Positions 23,886 to 32,773 of a stretch of DNA of 64,000 bases are shown piece by piece. The stretch covers positions 62,001-126,000 of the forward strand of contig DGWI01000048.1 in assembly GCA_002396085.1 (NCBI GenBank). The letters are read 5' to 3'. This DNA comes from Porphyromonadaceae bacterium UBA4262. GTDB taxonomy: Bacteria; Bacteroidota; Bacteroidia; Bacteroidales; Muribaculaceae. The translations under genes and the position numbers were made by a program. Every line of letters starts with the position of its first letter. Positions within the stretch are counted from its first letter, which is position 1. The notes below the pieces were generated by a model. The model was not told where the DNA came from. It saw only the letters and a program-made list of their open reading frames with translations, and searched no databases.

Positions 23886-24338
23886 ATGAGAACAATTGAG
23901 AACATCAAGGCAGGCAAGAACTATGCCGCAGTGAGCGTGGGACGTATGGATCAGATCATCGAGCACGAGTTGCCCATGGGACCTAATGTCATTCAGGGTA
24001 AAGTATTCGTTGGGCAGGCACTGGGTGCCACTGGCAGCGAACTGAGTTTCCAAACCCTAGTTCCGGGCCAGGACAGCGGCTTCTTGCACACTCACAAGAC
24101 CCACGAGGAACTCTACTTTATCCTCAAGGGCGAAGGCATGTATCAAGTCGATGGTGAGCAGTTTGCCGTGAGCGAGGGCACCATTATCCGCGTTTCGCCC
24201 GACGGCAAGCGCGCCCTGAAGAACACCGGCACGACCGACCTAGTGATGCTTTGCATCCAGTATCGCGCCAACGCCTTCACCGAGGCCGACAGCCCGATGA
24301 CCGACGGCAACATCCTGCCCGATGCACTCACCTGGTGA
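23886..24338 (+). CDS. Cupin domain protein
   Basis: The 150-residue protein is a single-domain cupin. The metal-binding motif 1 is visible as HTHKTHEELYFILKGEG (about 68-84), with two His and a Glu, and motif 2 lies around VSPDGKRALKNTG (about 103-115). Cupins of this type bind sugars or small molecules, or act as dioxygenases or isomerases; the reaction here is unknown. The divergent HxlR gene suggests induction by a redox or toxic signal. A hairpin terminator follows the stop by 26 bp. Confidence 0.9.
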   Translation: MRTIENIKAGKNYAAVSVGRMDQIIEHELPMGPNVIQGKVFVGQALGATGSELSFQTLVPGQDSGFLHTHKTHEELYFILKGEGMYQVDGEQFAVSEGTIIRVSPDGKRALKNTGTTDLVMLCIQYRANAFTEADSPMTDGNILPDALTW

Positions 24339-24363
24339 CAACCACTACCTCAGTATGACCATG

Positions 24364-24391
24364 GGGCGCGACCAGCAATGTGGTCGCGCCC
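24364..24391 (+). terminator. Hairpin after the cupin gene (module copy 3)
   Basis: GGGCGCGACC pairs perfectly with GGTCGCGCCC around an AGCAATGT loop. It shares stem and loop start with the hairpins at 18463 and 22740 but not their flanks. Confidence 0.75.
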
Positions 24392-24460
24392 TGTGCTGGT
24401 TAATGGTGCGCTGAAAGATTTTTTTGCCTCAAAAATTGGCTATACCTCAGAGAAAAACAC

Positions 24461-24468
24461 TACCTTTG
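24461..24468 (+). promoter_or_regulatory. -7 box TACCTTTG for psuK-psuG
   Basis: An exact box lies 26 nt before the psuK ATG. Confidence 0.65.
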
Positions 24469-24493
24469 CGACGAGAAGACGAGGACATCAATT

Positions 24494-25438
24494 ATGAGCA
24501 ACAAGATTACAGTCATTGGCGGCATCAATATGGACATTTCGGCGACAATGACGGCACCGCTGGTCGAACGTGACTCCATCCCGGGACAGGTGGCGATGAG
24601 CAGCGGTGGCGTGGCTCGCAACATCGCCCACAACCTGCGGTTGCTAGGGCATGATGTGCGCCTGGTGAGTGTACTGGGCGGTGACATCTTCGGTCGCATC
24701 TGCCATGAGCAGTGCACCGAACTGGGGCTAGACCTGTCGCTGACCAAGCGCATCGATGAAATGCGCAATGGCCTGTATCTGTGCATCAACGACCGACAGG
24801 GCGACATGGTGACCGCAGTGGCCGACATGGACATCGTGTCACGCATCAACCCCGAGTTCTTGTGTGAGCGCATCGATGCCATCAACCAGTCGGCAGTGGT
24901 TATTGCCGACACAAACATAGCCGCCGATTCACTGCAATTTCTGCTTGACCACTGCACGATGCCACTCATGGTCGATACCGTGAGTACCGCCAAGGCAACA
25001 CGCATCGCTCAAGCCTTGCAACAGAGTGCCACCCATCACTTGCACACACTCAAACTCAACCGCCAAGAGGCACTGGCAATGACTGAATGTGACACGGTCG
25101 AGGCCGCTGCCTCGCAACTTGCCGCACTGGGTGTTCAGCACGTCTACATCACACTGGGAAGCGAAGGAGTGTATTGTACCAACGGCACACGACACGAGCA
25201 TTTAGCAGCCATCACGACCCAGGTGGTCAACACCACTGGTGCCGGTGATGCCTTTGTTGCCGGTTTGGCCCATGCTTTCATGAACGGCATCGACTGGCCC
25301 GAATGCGGTGCTTGGGCTCAACTTGCTGCCCATTCTGCCCTGCTCACTCCAATGACCGTCAACCCCGACATCACATCCATCATGCAGAGCGCAAAAAAGG
25401 CCATCGGTTGTCGGTCATCAGTTGTCGGTTGTGGCTGA
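24494..25438 (+). CDS. psuK: Pseudouridine kinase (PfkB family)
   Basis: The 314-residue protein is a ribokinase-like PfkB kinase. Motifs are GGINMD (9-14), SGGVARNIAHNL (37-48), the TTGAGD anion hole with catalytic Asp252 (247-252) and NTTGAGDAFVAGLAHAF. Its pairing with psuG identifies it as pseudouridine kinase, which makes pseudouridine 5'-phosphate from pseudouridine. The last ~12 codons (AIGCRSSVVGCG) and the stop codon are encoded by an RGTTNTC heptamer tract, so the natural C-terminus appears to have been replaced or extended by the repeat. The pathway lets the cell use pseudouridine from RNA turnover. Confidence 0.88.
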   Translation: MSNKITVIGGINMDISATMTAPLVERDSIPGQVAMSSGGVARNIAHNLRLLGHDVRLVSVLGGDIFGRICHEQCTELGLDLSLTKRIDEMRNGLYLCINDRQGDMVTAVADMDIVSRINPEFLCERIDAINQSAVVIADTNIAADSLQFLLDHCTMPLMVDTVSTAKATRIAQALQQSATHHLHTLKLNRQEALAMTECDTVEAAASQLAALGVQHVYITLGSEGVYCTNGTRHEHLAAITTQVVNTTGAGDAFVAGLAHAFMNGIDWPECGAWAQLAAHSALLTPMTVNPDITSIMQSAKKAIGCRSSVVGCG

Positions 25439-25485
25439 AAACTGAGAACTGAAAACCGAAAACTAAAAACCGAAAACTAAATACA
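25405..25485. repeat. RGTTNTC heptamer tract overlapping the psuK 3' end
   Basis: Forward units (GGTTGTC, GGTCATC, AGTTGTC) run through the last psuK codons to a GTGGCTGA centre that contains the stop. Inverted units (AAACTGA, GAACTGA, AAACCGA) then run up to 5 bp before the psuG ATG. Confidence 0.8.
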
Positions 25486-25489
25486 ACAT

Positions 25490-26401
25490 ATGAACAAATA
25501 CCTATCAATATCGCCTGAAGTACAGCAGGCATTGCAATCGGGACGACCGGTGGTCGCCCTAGAGTCAACCATCATCTCGCACGGCATGCCCTATCCCCAA
25601 AATGTCGAGACGGCCATGCGTGTGGAGCAGACCATCCGTGACTATGGTGCAGTTCCCGCCACCATTGCCGTCATTGGCGGACAACTCACGGCTGGCTGCA
25701 CACCCGACCAAATCGAGCATCTGGGCCGCAAAGGCACTGAGGTCACCAAGGCTTCGCGCCGCGACTTGCCCGTGCTGGTGGCACGCCGTGAAGACGGTGC
25801 CACCACCGTCACCACCACGATGATCATTGCAGCCATGGCGGGCATCCGTGTGTTTGCGACAGGAGGCATCGGTGGTGTGCATCGCGGCGCCGAAAACACG
25901 ATGGACATCAGTGCCGACCTCGAGGAGTTGGCCCAAACACCCGTCATGGTCATCTGCGCTGGACCCAAGGCCATCCTGGACCTGGGGCTGACCCTGGAAT
26001 ACCTTGAGACTAAGGGAGTGCCTGTCATCGGATATGGCACCGACGAGCTACCGGCCTTCTACACCCGTCACAGCGGCTTCATGGTCGACTACCGCATCGA
26101 CACTCCACAAGAACTGGCCCAGGCATTCCAGGCCAAAATGGAGATGGGCCTGCGCGGGGGTATGCTCGTGACCAACCCCATACCCGAGGAGTACTCCATG
26201 CCAGCCGACATCATCAACCGTGCCATTGACGATGCGCTTGCCGAGGCCAACCGCCTGGGCATACGCGGCAAGGAAATCACGCCTTATCTGCTAGACAAAA
26301 TCCAGCAACTGACTGGCGGTGACAGCCTGGCAGCCAACATCCAACTTGTGCTCAACAACGCCCGTCTCGCCGCCCGCACAGCGAGAGAACTGTGCCGCTG
26401 A
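25490..26401 (+). CDS. psuG: Pseudouridine-5'-phosphate glycosidase
   Basis: PsuG cleaves the C-C glycosidic bond of pseudouridine 5'-phosphate to uracil and ribose 5-phosphate. The 303-residue protein matches the family along its length, with ALESTIISHGMPYPQNVETA near the start and FATGGIGGVHRGAE (122-135). The known catalytic residues of the E. coli enzyme (Glu31, Lys93 and Lys166) have counterparts with the same spacing here: Glu25, Lys87 and Lys160. It follows psuK by 51 bp filled with repeat sequence. The operon gives a complete two-step pseudouridine breakdown route. Confidence 0.95.
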   Translation: MNKYLSISPEVQQALQSGRPVVALESTIISHGMPYPQNVETAMRVEQTIRDYGAVPATIAVIGGQLTAGCTPDQIEHLGRKGTEVTKASRRDLPVLVARREDGATTVTTTMIIAAMAGIRVFATGGIGGVHRGAENTMDISADLEELAQTPVMVICAGPKAILDLGLTLEYLETKGVPVIGYGTDELPAFYTRHSGFMVDYRIDTPQELAQAFQAKMEMGLRGGMLVTNPIPEEYSMPADIINRAIDDALAEANRLGIRGKEITPYLLDKIQQLTGGDSLAANIQLVLNNARLAARTARELCR

Positions 26402-26403
26402 GA

Positions 26404-26515
26404 GCCCCTTAAAAAAGCCCTCTAGAAAAGCCTCTAAAGAAGCCCCCTAAAGGGGGTGTACAAAGTGGCTACCACAACAGTAGTTTCCCCTTTAGGGGGC
26501 TAGGGGGCTTTAGGG
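26404..26515. repeat. CCCCCTAAAGGGGG palindromic repeat block
   Basis: Two groups of related units face each other: AAGCCCCCTAAAGGGGG on the left (near 26441-26457), and CCCCTTTAGGGGG followed by CTAGGGGGCTTTAGGGG on the right (near 26488-26515). Shorter AAGCCTCTAAAG-like units lie further left. The block can fold strongly and probably ends psuKG transcription. Similar blocks occur between genes in other Bacteroidales genomes. Confidence 0.65.
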
Positions 26516-26601
26516 GTGACTTCAACAATCCTCGCCCGCCAAACTTGTGCGGGTCATAGAAAAGTTGTAACTTTACCGCCCGAAAAATATTAAAGACAAC
26601 A

Positions 26602-29112
26602 ATGAATACCCAACAAGACAAGACTCAGACGAGCGCAAGTGGCTTGCGTTCGGCAATTTACATAGCCATCAGCGTGGTGGTGATGGCCGTGGTAGCATGG
26701 TTGATGTTCTATCCCAGCGACGTGAATGGAGACGTGCTGCAGCAGCACGATGTGATGCAAGGCGTGGCCAATGGCCAGGAAGGCGTGCTGCACGAGCAGC
26801 AGACAGGCGAAATCACACGTTGGACTGACGCATTGTTCGGTGGCATGCCCACCTTCCAGATTCGCCCCACCTACTCGACCAACCAGTGGCTGAGTTGGGT
26901 CAACAAAGTATATTCTCTCGGTTTCCCCGAACCCGTCAGTTGGATATTCATGATGATGCTGGGCTTCTTTATCCTGATGCTGGCATTCAAGGTGCGATGG
27001 TATCTGGCGGTTCTGGGTGCCATCGGCTATGGGTTGTCAAGTTATTTCTTCATCCTCATCGGAGCCGGCCACATCTGGAAGTTGGTCACCCTGACCTATG
27101 TGCCTCCCACGCTGGCGGGCATCGTGTGGTGCTACCGCGGCAAGTATCTGGCTGGAGCCGGACTGGCCGCACTGGCAGGAGCGATGCAACTGTTCAGCAA
27201 CCATGTGCAGATGACCTATTACTTCGGCTTTGTCATCGTGGCTCTGGTCATCGGCTATCTCATCAAGGCCATCCAAGACAAGCAAGTGCGCCAGTGGCTG
27301 ATTGCTACCGTTGCCCTGTTGGTGGCTGGTGGGCTAGCAGTCGCAGCCAACTCGCCCAACCTCTATATGAGCTACAAGTACCAGAAGGAGAGCATCCGCG
27401 GCGGACACAGCGAACTCACACCCATCGAGGGCGAGCCGGGCGCACAGCTCACCGACGGCGGCCTTGACAAAGAGTATATCACCCAGTGGAGTTATGGCAA
27501 GGACGAGACCTTCACGCTGATGATACCCAACGTCAAGGGAGGCGCCACCATCAAGCCCGAACATGGCGACAACAAGTTCCTCATCCTGGCCGAAACCAGC
27601 CAAGCCGAACAAATGAGTCAGAAAGGCTCCATCTCGGGGCAAGACATGCAAGTGCTGGCACAGATGCCACAATACTTCGGCGATCAACCGATGACCAATG
27701 GCCCCGTCTATGTAGGTGTCATCATTTTTGCCCTAGCACTGCTGGCCGTGGCTGTAGTCAAGGGGCCTGTCAAGTGGTCGCTCGTCGTTGTCACCATCCT
27801 GAGCATCTTCCTCTCGTGGGGCCACAACATGATGTGGCTCACCGACCTGATGATTGACTACTTCCCGATGTACAACAAGTTCCGCGCACCGGCCAGTTGG
27901 CTGGTGGTGCCCGAGTTGACCATGCCCCTGCTGGCCGTATTGGCTCTCAAGGAAATGTATGAACAGAAGGCTGATTTCTGGCGCAACAACAAGTGGGCCG
28001 TTATCGGAGCCTTTGGGTTTACCGCTGCGGTATGCCTCATCACATGGCTCATTCCCAGCATATTCGGCAGTTATAGCCAACAAGAGCATGAACAACTCAT
28101 CGCCACGGGTCAACTGCAGATGTATCCCACAGTGGATGCAGCCATCCGTGCGGTGCGTGGTGCCATGGTCGGTGGCGATGCCATGCGCAGTCTGATCTTC
28201 CTGGTGCTGGGGTGCGCTGTGCTATTTGTCTACTATAAGGGCAAAATCAACCCTATGGTCACCACACTGGTGCTTGCTGCAGTGGTATTGCTCGACATGG
28301 GATTGGTCAACAAACGCTATGTCGACAGTGAGACCTTCGTGCCTGCCGAACAGGTGCAGATGGCACGTGGCTTTGCGCCCCGTCCCGTCGATACACAGAT
28401 TCAGCAAGACAAGCAACTCAACTACCGCGTACTTGACCTGCAGCACTTTGCCGATGCCATGCCTAGTTACTTCCACAAGACCGTGGGCGGCTATCATGCG
28501 GCTAAACTCACACGCTACAACGACTTGATCAACCGCCAGATTGCAAAGAACAACCAGCAGGTGATCAACATGCTCAACACCAAGTATATCATCGTTGACG
28601 ACAACACGGCACAAGTCAATCCCGGTGCTCTGGGCAACGCTTGGTTTGTCGATTCATTGGTGTGGGTCAAGAATGCCGATGAGGAGATGGCGGCACTCGA
28701 CTCGCTGCCTGTGGCACACGTCGCTGTGGCCGACGAGCAGTTCCGCGATGTGCTCAAGGCCACCCGACCCGTGCAACCCGGCGACACCATCATCGAAACC
28801 ACATACGCCGCCAACAAGTTGACCTTCAAGAGTCATAGTGCCAATGGTGGCTTGGCTGTGTTCAGCGAGGTCTACTTCCCCTGGGGTTGGCACGCCACCA
28901 TCGACGGCAAGGAGGCACCCATCGGTCGTGTGAACTATGTGCTGCGTGCCATGCAGTTGCCCGCCGGCGATCACACCATCGAGATGACCTACGACCCACA
29001 AGAGGTGCACCAGACCGAGACCGTGGCCACCACAGCCATCCTTGCCATCTTCATCATCCTGTTGCTGGCCGCCAACCTGGCCTTGTTCGGCCACTTGCGG
29101 AAAAAGAGTTAA
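26602..29112 (+). CDS. YfhO-like polytopic membrane protein
   Basis: The 836-residue protein has 10 or more membrane helices (the first at about 13-34, then pairs spread through 100-560). A large extracytoplasmic C-terminal domain follows (about 570-810) and a last helix near 812-832. It matches the YfhO family, thought to act like GT-C glycosyltransferases using lipid-linked sugar donors, for example in glycosylating lipoteichoic acid in Bacillus. The catalytic Asp of the first loop would lie in MFYPSDVNGDVLQQHD. The single gene has a weak TAACTTTA box near 26568 as possible promoter. The substrate in this organism is unknown. Confidence 0.88.
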   Translation: MNTQQDKTQTSASGLRSAIYIAISVVVMAVVAWLMFYPSDVNGDVLQQHDVMQGVANGQEGVLHEQQTGEITRWTDALFGGMPTFQIRPTYSTNQWLSWVNKVYSLGFPEPVSWIFMMMLGFFILMLAFKVRWYLAVLGAIGYGLSSYFFILIGAGHIWKLVTLTYVPPTLAGIVWCYRGKYLAGAGLAALAGAMQLFSNHVQMTYYFGFVIVALVIGYLIKAIQDKQVRQWLIATVALLVAGGLAVAANSPNLYMSYKYQKESIRGGHSELTPIEGEPGAQLTDGGLDKEYITQWSYGKDETFTLMIPNVKGGATIKPEHGDNKFLILAETSQAEQMSQKGSISGQDMQVLAQMPQYFGDQPMTNGPVYVGVIIFALALLAVAVVKGPVKWSLVVVTILSIFLSWGHNMMWLTDLMIDYFPMYNKFRAPASWLVVPELTMPLLAVLALKEMYEQKADFWRNNKWAVIGAFGFTAAVCLITWLIPSIFGSYSQQEHEQLIATGQLQMYPTVDAAIRAVRGAMVGGDAMRSLIFLVLGCAVLFVYYKGKINPMVTTLVLAAVVLLDMGLVNKRYVDSETFVPAEQVQMARGFAPRPVDTQIQQDKQLNYRVLDLQHFADAMPSYFHKTVGGYHAAKLTRYNDLINRQIAKNNQQVINMLNTKYIIVDDNTAQVNPGALGNAWFVDSLVWVKNADEEMAALDSLPVAHVAVADEQFRDVLKATRPVQPGDTIIETTYAANKLTFKSHSANGGLAVFSEVYFPWGWHATIDGKEAPIGRVNYVLRAMQLPAGDHTIEMTYDPQEVHQTETVATTAILAIFIILLLAANLALFGHLRKKS

Positions 29113-29194
29113 GACTCTCTAGCAGCCTCCCGATAAAAAATACCGGTCGATGCAGCGAATGGCATTCATGGTTGTCTACTATTAAAAAAACAAC

Positions 29195-30601
29195 ATGCTC
29201 AAGACACTTTTCACAATTTCTGCCAATCATCGTATGCAGACGAGGACCTGTGTGACAGTGATAACTGCGCTATTGCTGGCTGTACTGACCCTGCACGGAC
29301 AGACTGGCACATTACCCGTCATCCACATCGACACTCAGGGGCATAAGCCCATCACATCCAAGACAGTGTACATTCCCGGAACCTATTTTGTTGTAGACAA
29401 CAACAATCCGGAGATGAATCTTGGCTCGGAAGACTCGCCCCTGCCACTTGAGATACGCGGCAGGGGTCACTCGTCGTGGAAAGGGGTGAAGAAGCCCTAC
29501 AAACTCAAGCTGGGCGAGAAAGCCTCATTGCTGGGGATGAACAAGCACAAGCACTGGGCGCTGCTCCGATTCTATGAGCCCACAGTGGCCGGGTTGCAAC
29601 TGGGCAACATCATGGGTATGGACTGGACTGCCTCGACCCGACCAGTAGAGGTAATCCTCAATGGCGACTACCAGGGGCTGTATCTGCTCACCGAGACCAA
29701 CCGCATCGGCAAGCAGCGCCTCAACATCTATGAACAGCCCAACTGGAATGAGGACGCAAGCACCATCCCCTACGGCTGGCTGGTGGAGGTGGACAATTAC
29801 ATCGAGACCAATCAAATCAAAATCGCAGAAAACAACAAGTGGACGTTACAGGTCACCTACCACTCTCCCGACTCGCTCTCGCTGGCGCAGCGATCGTGGC
29901 TCATCGAAGATTTCAAGGCCATGAACGCCGCCATCTATGACGCGGACAAGACCAACAGCACCTGGGAACAGAAAATCGACGTGGATGCCATGGCACGTTA
30001 TTTCATCGTCCAGGAGGTGCTGGACAACAGCGACGGCTTCCACGGCAGCTTCTACCTGCACAAGGACAAGGGCGATGATGCCCGCTGGGTGGCAGGACCC
30101 TTGTGGGACCTGTCGTGCAACCAGCGAGCGAAGACCGACTACACTTTCTTGATGAAGACCACCTACACCTTCGTCCCGCATTGGATAGGCGAGTTGATAC
30201 AGGATGAGGACTTCTGCCGCGCCGTGCGCCGCGAGTGGAGCAAATTCTATCCGCAGCAGGTGCAACCGTGGATGGATTATATCGATGAGCACCTGCTGCC
30301 TTGCAGTACAGCCTACGAGCAAGAAAAAACCCTATGGAATTTTACTGACCAATCCACGCTGAGCCAGAGAGTCGAGAAGCTCAAATCATCACTACTGGCC
30401 AACATCGAGTGGTTCAACAGCCACTTACCGGGAGAGACCAATTCGATCACAGACCTTGGCATAGTGAATCAAGAAGTTGTCAATGTTGAATACATCAATC
30501 TGGCAGGCATGCGCAGCAGCCGACCCTGGAGCGGCATCAACATCAAGTTGACCACCTATGTCGACGGCAGCACATCGAGTGACAAAGTGATTATTCCATA
30601 G
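29195..30601 (+). CDS. Secreted CotH-like kinase family protein
   Basis: The 468-residue protein has a signal peptide (the ATG at 29234 is an alternative start giving a more usual one) and a CotH-kinase-like domain (about 45-410). The family hallmark is IRGRGHSSWKGVKKPYKLKL (about 89-108), and LLTETNRIGKQRLNIY follows, close to the CotH nucleotide-binding and metal-binding regions. CotH proteins are atypical protein kinases; substrates in Bacteroidales are unknown. The C-terminus (VEYINLAGMRSSRPWSGINI and on to KVIIP) is the same tag as in the proteins at 21020 and 44369. A terminator hairpin follows. Confidence 0.87.
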   Translation: MLKTLFTISANHRMQTRTCVTVITALLLAVLTLHGQTGTLPVIHIDTQGHKPITSKTVYIPGTYFVVDNNNPEMNLGSEDSPLPLEIRGRGHSSWKGVKKPYKLKLGEKASLLGMNKHKHWALLRFYEPTVAGLQLGNIMGMDWTASTRPVEVILNGDYQGLYLLTETNRIGKQRLNIYEQPNWNEDASTIPYGWLVEVDNYIETNQIKIAENNKWTLQVTYHSPDSLSLAQRSWLIEDFKAMNAAIYDADKTNSTWEQKIDVDAMARYFIVQEVLDNSDGFHGSFYLHKDKGDDARWVAGPLWDLSCNQRAKTDYTFLMKTTYTFVPHWIGELIQDEDFCRAVRREWSKFYPQQVQPWMDYIDEHLLPCSTAYEQEKTLWNFTDQSTLSQRVEKLKSSLLANIEWFNSHLPGETNSITDLGIVNQEVVNVEYINLAGMRSSRPWSGINIKLTTYVDGSTSSDKVIIP

Positions 30602-30628
30602 CAAACAACTGAATCATTGCTGACTGTT

Positions 30629-30661
30629 GCCCAAAAGTGTATCAAAATACCACTTTTGGGC
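30629..30661 (+). terminator. Hairpin after the CotH-like gene
   Basis: GCCCAAAAGTG pairs perfectly with CACTTTTGGGC around an 11-nt A+T-rich loop, 27 nt after the stop. A T run is not present, but the stem is strong and correctly placed. Confidence 0.7.
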
Positions 30662-30826
30662 GACACTATTTTCGGCCAGTGCAAGATCGGTCGAAACGAG
30701 CCACACACAACTCAGTCACTGGGTGCAACAGGCATTTGGCAGCCCTGGAGACTTGTTCTTCGGGTCATTTATGGCCGTTTTTCTAAAAAAATTGAAACGA
30801 AACGATCAAATGCCGAGAAAAACACT

Positions 30827-30834
30827 TATCTTTG
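30827..30834 (+). promoter_or_regulatory. -7 box TATCTTTG for the outer-membrane protein operon
   Basis: TATCTTTGC lies 66 nt before the ATG at 30900 and would drive the outer-membrane protein, lptC and the CorC gene. It shows that the longer in-frame reading from 30627 is not the true start. The gap 30662-30826 shows nothing else recognisable. Confidence 0.6.
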
Positions 30835-30899
30835 CAAGATATTTTGCCGTTGAGCCAAAACGGCTCAACAACTTGTTTACTTGCCTACTAGCAAAGAAA

Positions 30900-32135
30900 A
30901 TGAAGATATATCGTACAATACTGGCCATTGCCGTGATGGCCGTTACAGTGGGGGCTTCGGCCCAAGGCTCGACATCGAGCCCCTACAGCCGTGTGGGCTA
31001 TGGCCTGCTCAGTGACAATGCTTCGGGCATCCAGCGCTCGATGGGTGGCGTGGGCTACGCCATGCAGAACGGGCGAGTGATTAACGCTATGAACCCAGCC
31101 AGCTACTCGCAGGTCGACTCACTGACGTTCATGTGGGATGTGGGTGTAGGCCTGACCAACCTGTGGTCGGAAGAAGGCTCAAAGACGGGCTACAACTTCG
31201 GTGGTGGTCTGGACTACCTGACTGGGCAGTTCCGCATCACCAAGCATCTGGGCGGCTCCTTTGGCTTGATACCATTCTCGTCGGTAGGTTATACCTTCGG
31301 CAACAAGCTGGACAATGGCGAAGAGTATCGCGGCGGTTCGGGCGGACTGGCGCAACTCTATCTGGGCGCAGGCTATGAGTTGTTCAAGGGTCTGAGCCTG
31401 GGAGCCAATGTGTCCTATATGTTCGGCACGACAACCAACTCGACCTCGGTGACCGACGAGTCGAGCGCGGTGTTCAACCGCGTGATGGAAGTGCGTGACT
31501 GGAACATCCAGGTGGGTCTGCAGTATGCCCAGCGCATCGGTGCCAACGACCGTCTGGTCATCGGTGCCACCTACCAGCCCAACAAGTCGCTGCATGGACA
31601 CACATGGGGCACCATCTACGACTTGCAGGACAGCAAGTTTGACTCCATCGGCTATACCAGCCTCAAGGGCAAATATGAGATGCCTCACAGCATCGGAGTG
31701 GGTCTGAGTTATGAGTGGAACCACCGTCTACTGGGCGAAGTGGACTTCACCTACCAGAAGTGGGCCGACGCCAAGTATGCCCCACTGCAGGGCTTCGAGG
31801 AAGGCGGCATGAAGTTTGACAACCGCTGGAAGGTCGCAGCCGGACTACAGTACACCCCCAACCGCCGCGGCTCGTATGTCGGGGCAATGATGTTCCGTGT
31901 GGGCGGCTTCTACAACCACGACTACATGAACATCCGTGGCTCCAATGTCCGTGACTATGGAGCATCGGTGGGCATTGGCCTGCCCGTGCCCAACGGCAAG
32001 ACCACCATCAACATCGGGCTGGAGTGGAAACACCGCTACAGTGCACCGGTGTCGATGATCAAGGAGAACTACCTCAACATCACCATTGGCGTGAATGTCA
32101 ATGAGATGTGGTTCTGGAAGAATAAGATACGCTAG
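30900..32135 (+). CDS. Outer-membrane beta-barrel protein
   Basis: The 411-residue product has a signal peptide (cleavage at GASAQG) and a barrel-like body of amphipathic strands with many Gly and aromatic residues, such as YNFGGGLDYLTGQFRI, SLGANVSYMFG and LLGEVDFTYQKW. The N-terminal part SPYSRVGYGLLS...MGGVGYAM resembles FadL/OmpP1-like Bacteroidetes outer-membrane proteins involved in uptake of hydrophobic compounds. It ends VNVNEMWFWKNKIR. The gene leads an apparent operon with lptC (11-bp gap) and a CorC-like gene, suggesting a role in envelope maintenance. Confidence 0.87.
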   Translation: MKIYRTILAIAVMAVTVGASAQGSTSSPYSRVGYGLLSDNASGIQRSMGGVGYAMQNGRVINAMNPASYSQVDSLTFMWDVGVGLTNLWSEEGSKTGYNFGGGLDYLTGQFRITKHLGGSFGLIPFSSVGYTFGNKLDNGEEYRGGSGGLAQLYLGAGYELFKGLSLGANVSYMFGTTTNSTSVTDESSAVFNRVMEVRDWNIQVGLQYAQRIGANDRLVIGATYQPNKSLHGHTWGTIYDLQDSKFDSIGYTSLKGKYEMPHSIGVGLSYEWNHRLLGEVDFTYQKWADAKYAPLQGFEEGGMKFDNRWKVAAGLQYTPNRRGSYVGAMMFRVGGFYNHDYMNIRGSNVRDYGASVGIGLPVPNGKTTINIGLEWKHRYSAPVSMIKENYLNITIGVNVNEMWFWKNKIR

Positions 32136-32146
32136 CGCAAGGCACG

Positions 32147-32740
32147 ATGCTTAATGCACAATGCTTAATCCGCTTGAGCGTGCCGCACTACTTGCTGCCG
32201 GCCATCGTGCTGATGTGCCTGGTGGGGTGCAAGGACGGGGAGTTAAAGAGCGTGGTGGATCATGCCACCGACCCCGAACGGGTGCCCACCATGGCGACCA
32301 ACGATGTGCAGACCATCATCAGCGATGACGGCCACACCCGCTATCGCATCACCACCGAGCGTTGGCTGATGTTTGAGGAGGCTAGAGAGCCACACTGGAT
32401 ATTTCCCGCAGGTGTCAAAGCCGAAGAGATGGACTCGGCCTACGCCATCATCACCACCATCGAGTGCGACTCGGCCTACTACGACAAGCACAAGCAGTTG
32501 TGGGACTTGAACGGCAACGTGCGCATCACCAACGATGATGGCGATGTCATCATGACTGACCAACTCTACTGGGATCAGGGGCAACACAAACTCTATAGCG
32601 ACGCATTCATCCATGTCGAGAAGCAGGGTCGCGTCATCGAGGGATATGGATACGAGAGCAACGAGAAGTTCACCACCTACACCCTGCGTCGAGTCGAGGC
32701 TATCTTCCCCATCGATGAGAGCAAGATGCCGCACCCCTAA
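32147..32740 (+). CDS. lptC: LPS export protein LptC
   Basis: LptC is the inner-membrane-anchored periplasmic component that links LptBFG to LptA in LPS transport. The 197-residue protein has an N-terminal hydrophobic segment with a lipobox-like LMCLVGC. A typical LptC jellyroll fold follows, with DSAYAIITTIECDSAYYD, LWDLNGNVRITNDDGDVIMTDQLYWDQ and FIHVEKQGRVIEGYGYES, the usual 'W..E.d....d' pattern of the family. The first 8 residues (MLNAQCLI) are encoded by an AATGCTT heptamer tract, so the natural start may instead be a GTG about 27 nt further in. It is in one operon with the upstream barrel protein. Confidence 0.88.
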   Translation: MLNAQCLIRLSVPHYLLPAIVLMCLVGCKDGELKSVVDHATDPERVPTMATNDVQTIISDDGHTRYRITTERWLMFEEAREPHWIFPAGVKAEEMDSAYAIITTIECDSAYYDKHKQLWDLNGNVRITNDDGDVIMTDQLYWDQGQHKLYSDAFIHVEKQGRVIEGYGYESNEKFTTYTLRRVEAIFPIDESKMPHP

Positions 32741-32773
32741 TTCAATAAACAATGTTTTATTATTTATTAGAAG

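Noticed and set aside
30617..30853. Plus-strand frames between the CotH-like gene and the barrel-protein gene
   Set aside because: They cross a terminator hairpin and a promoter box and have no protein-like composition.
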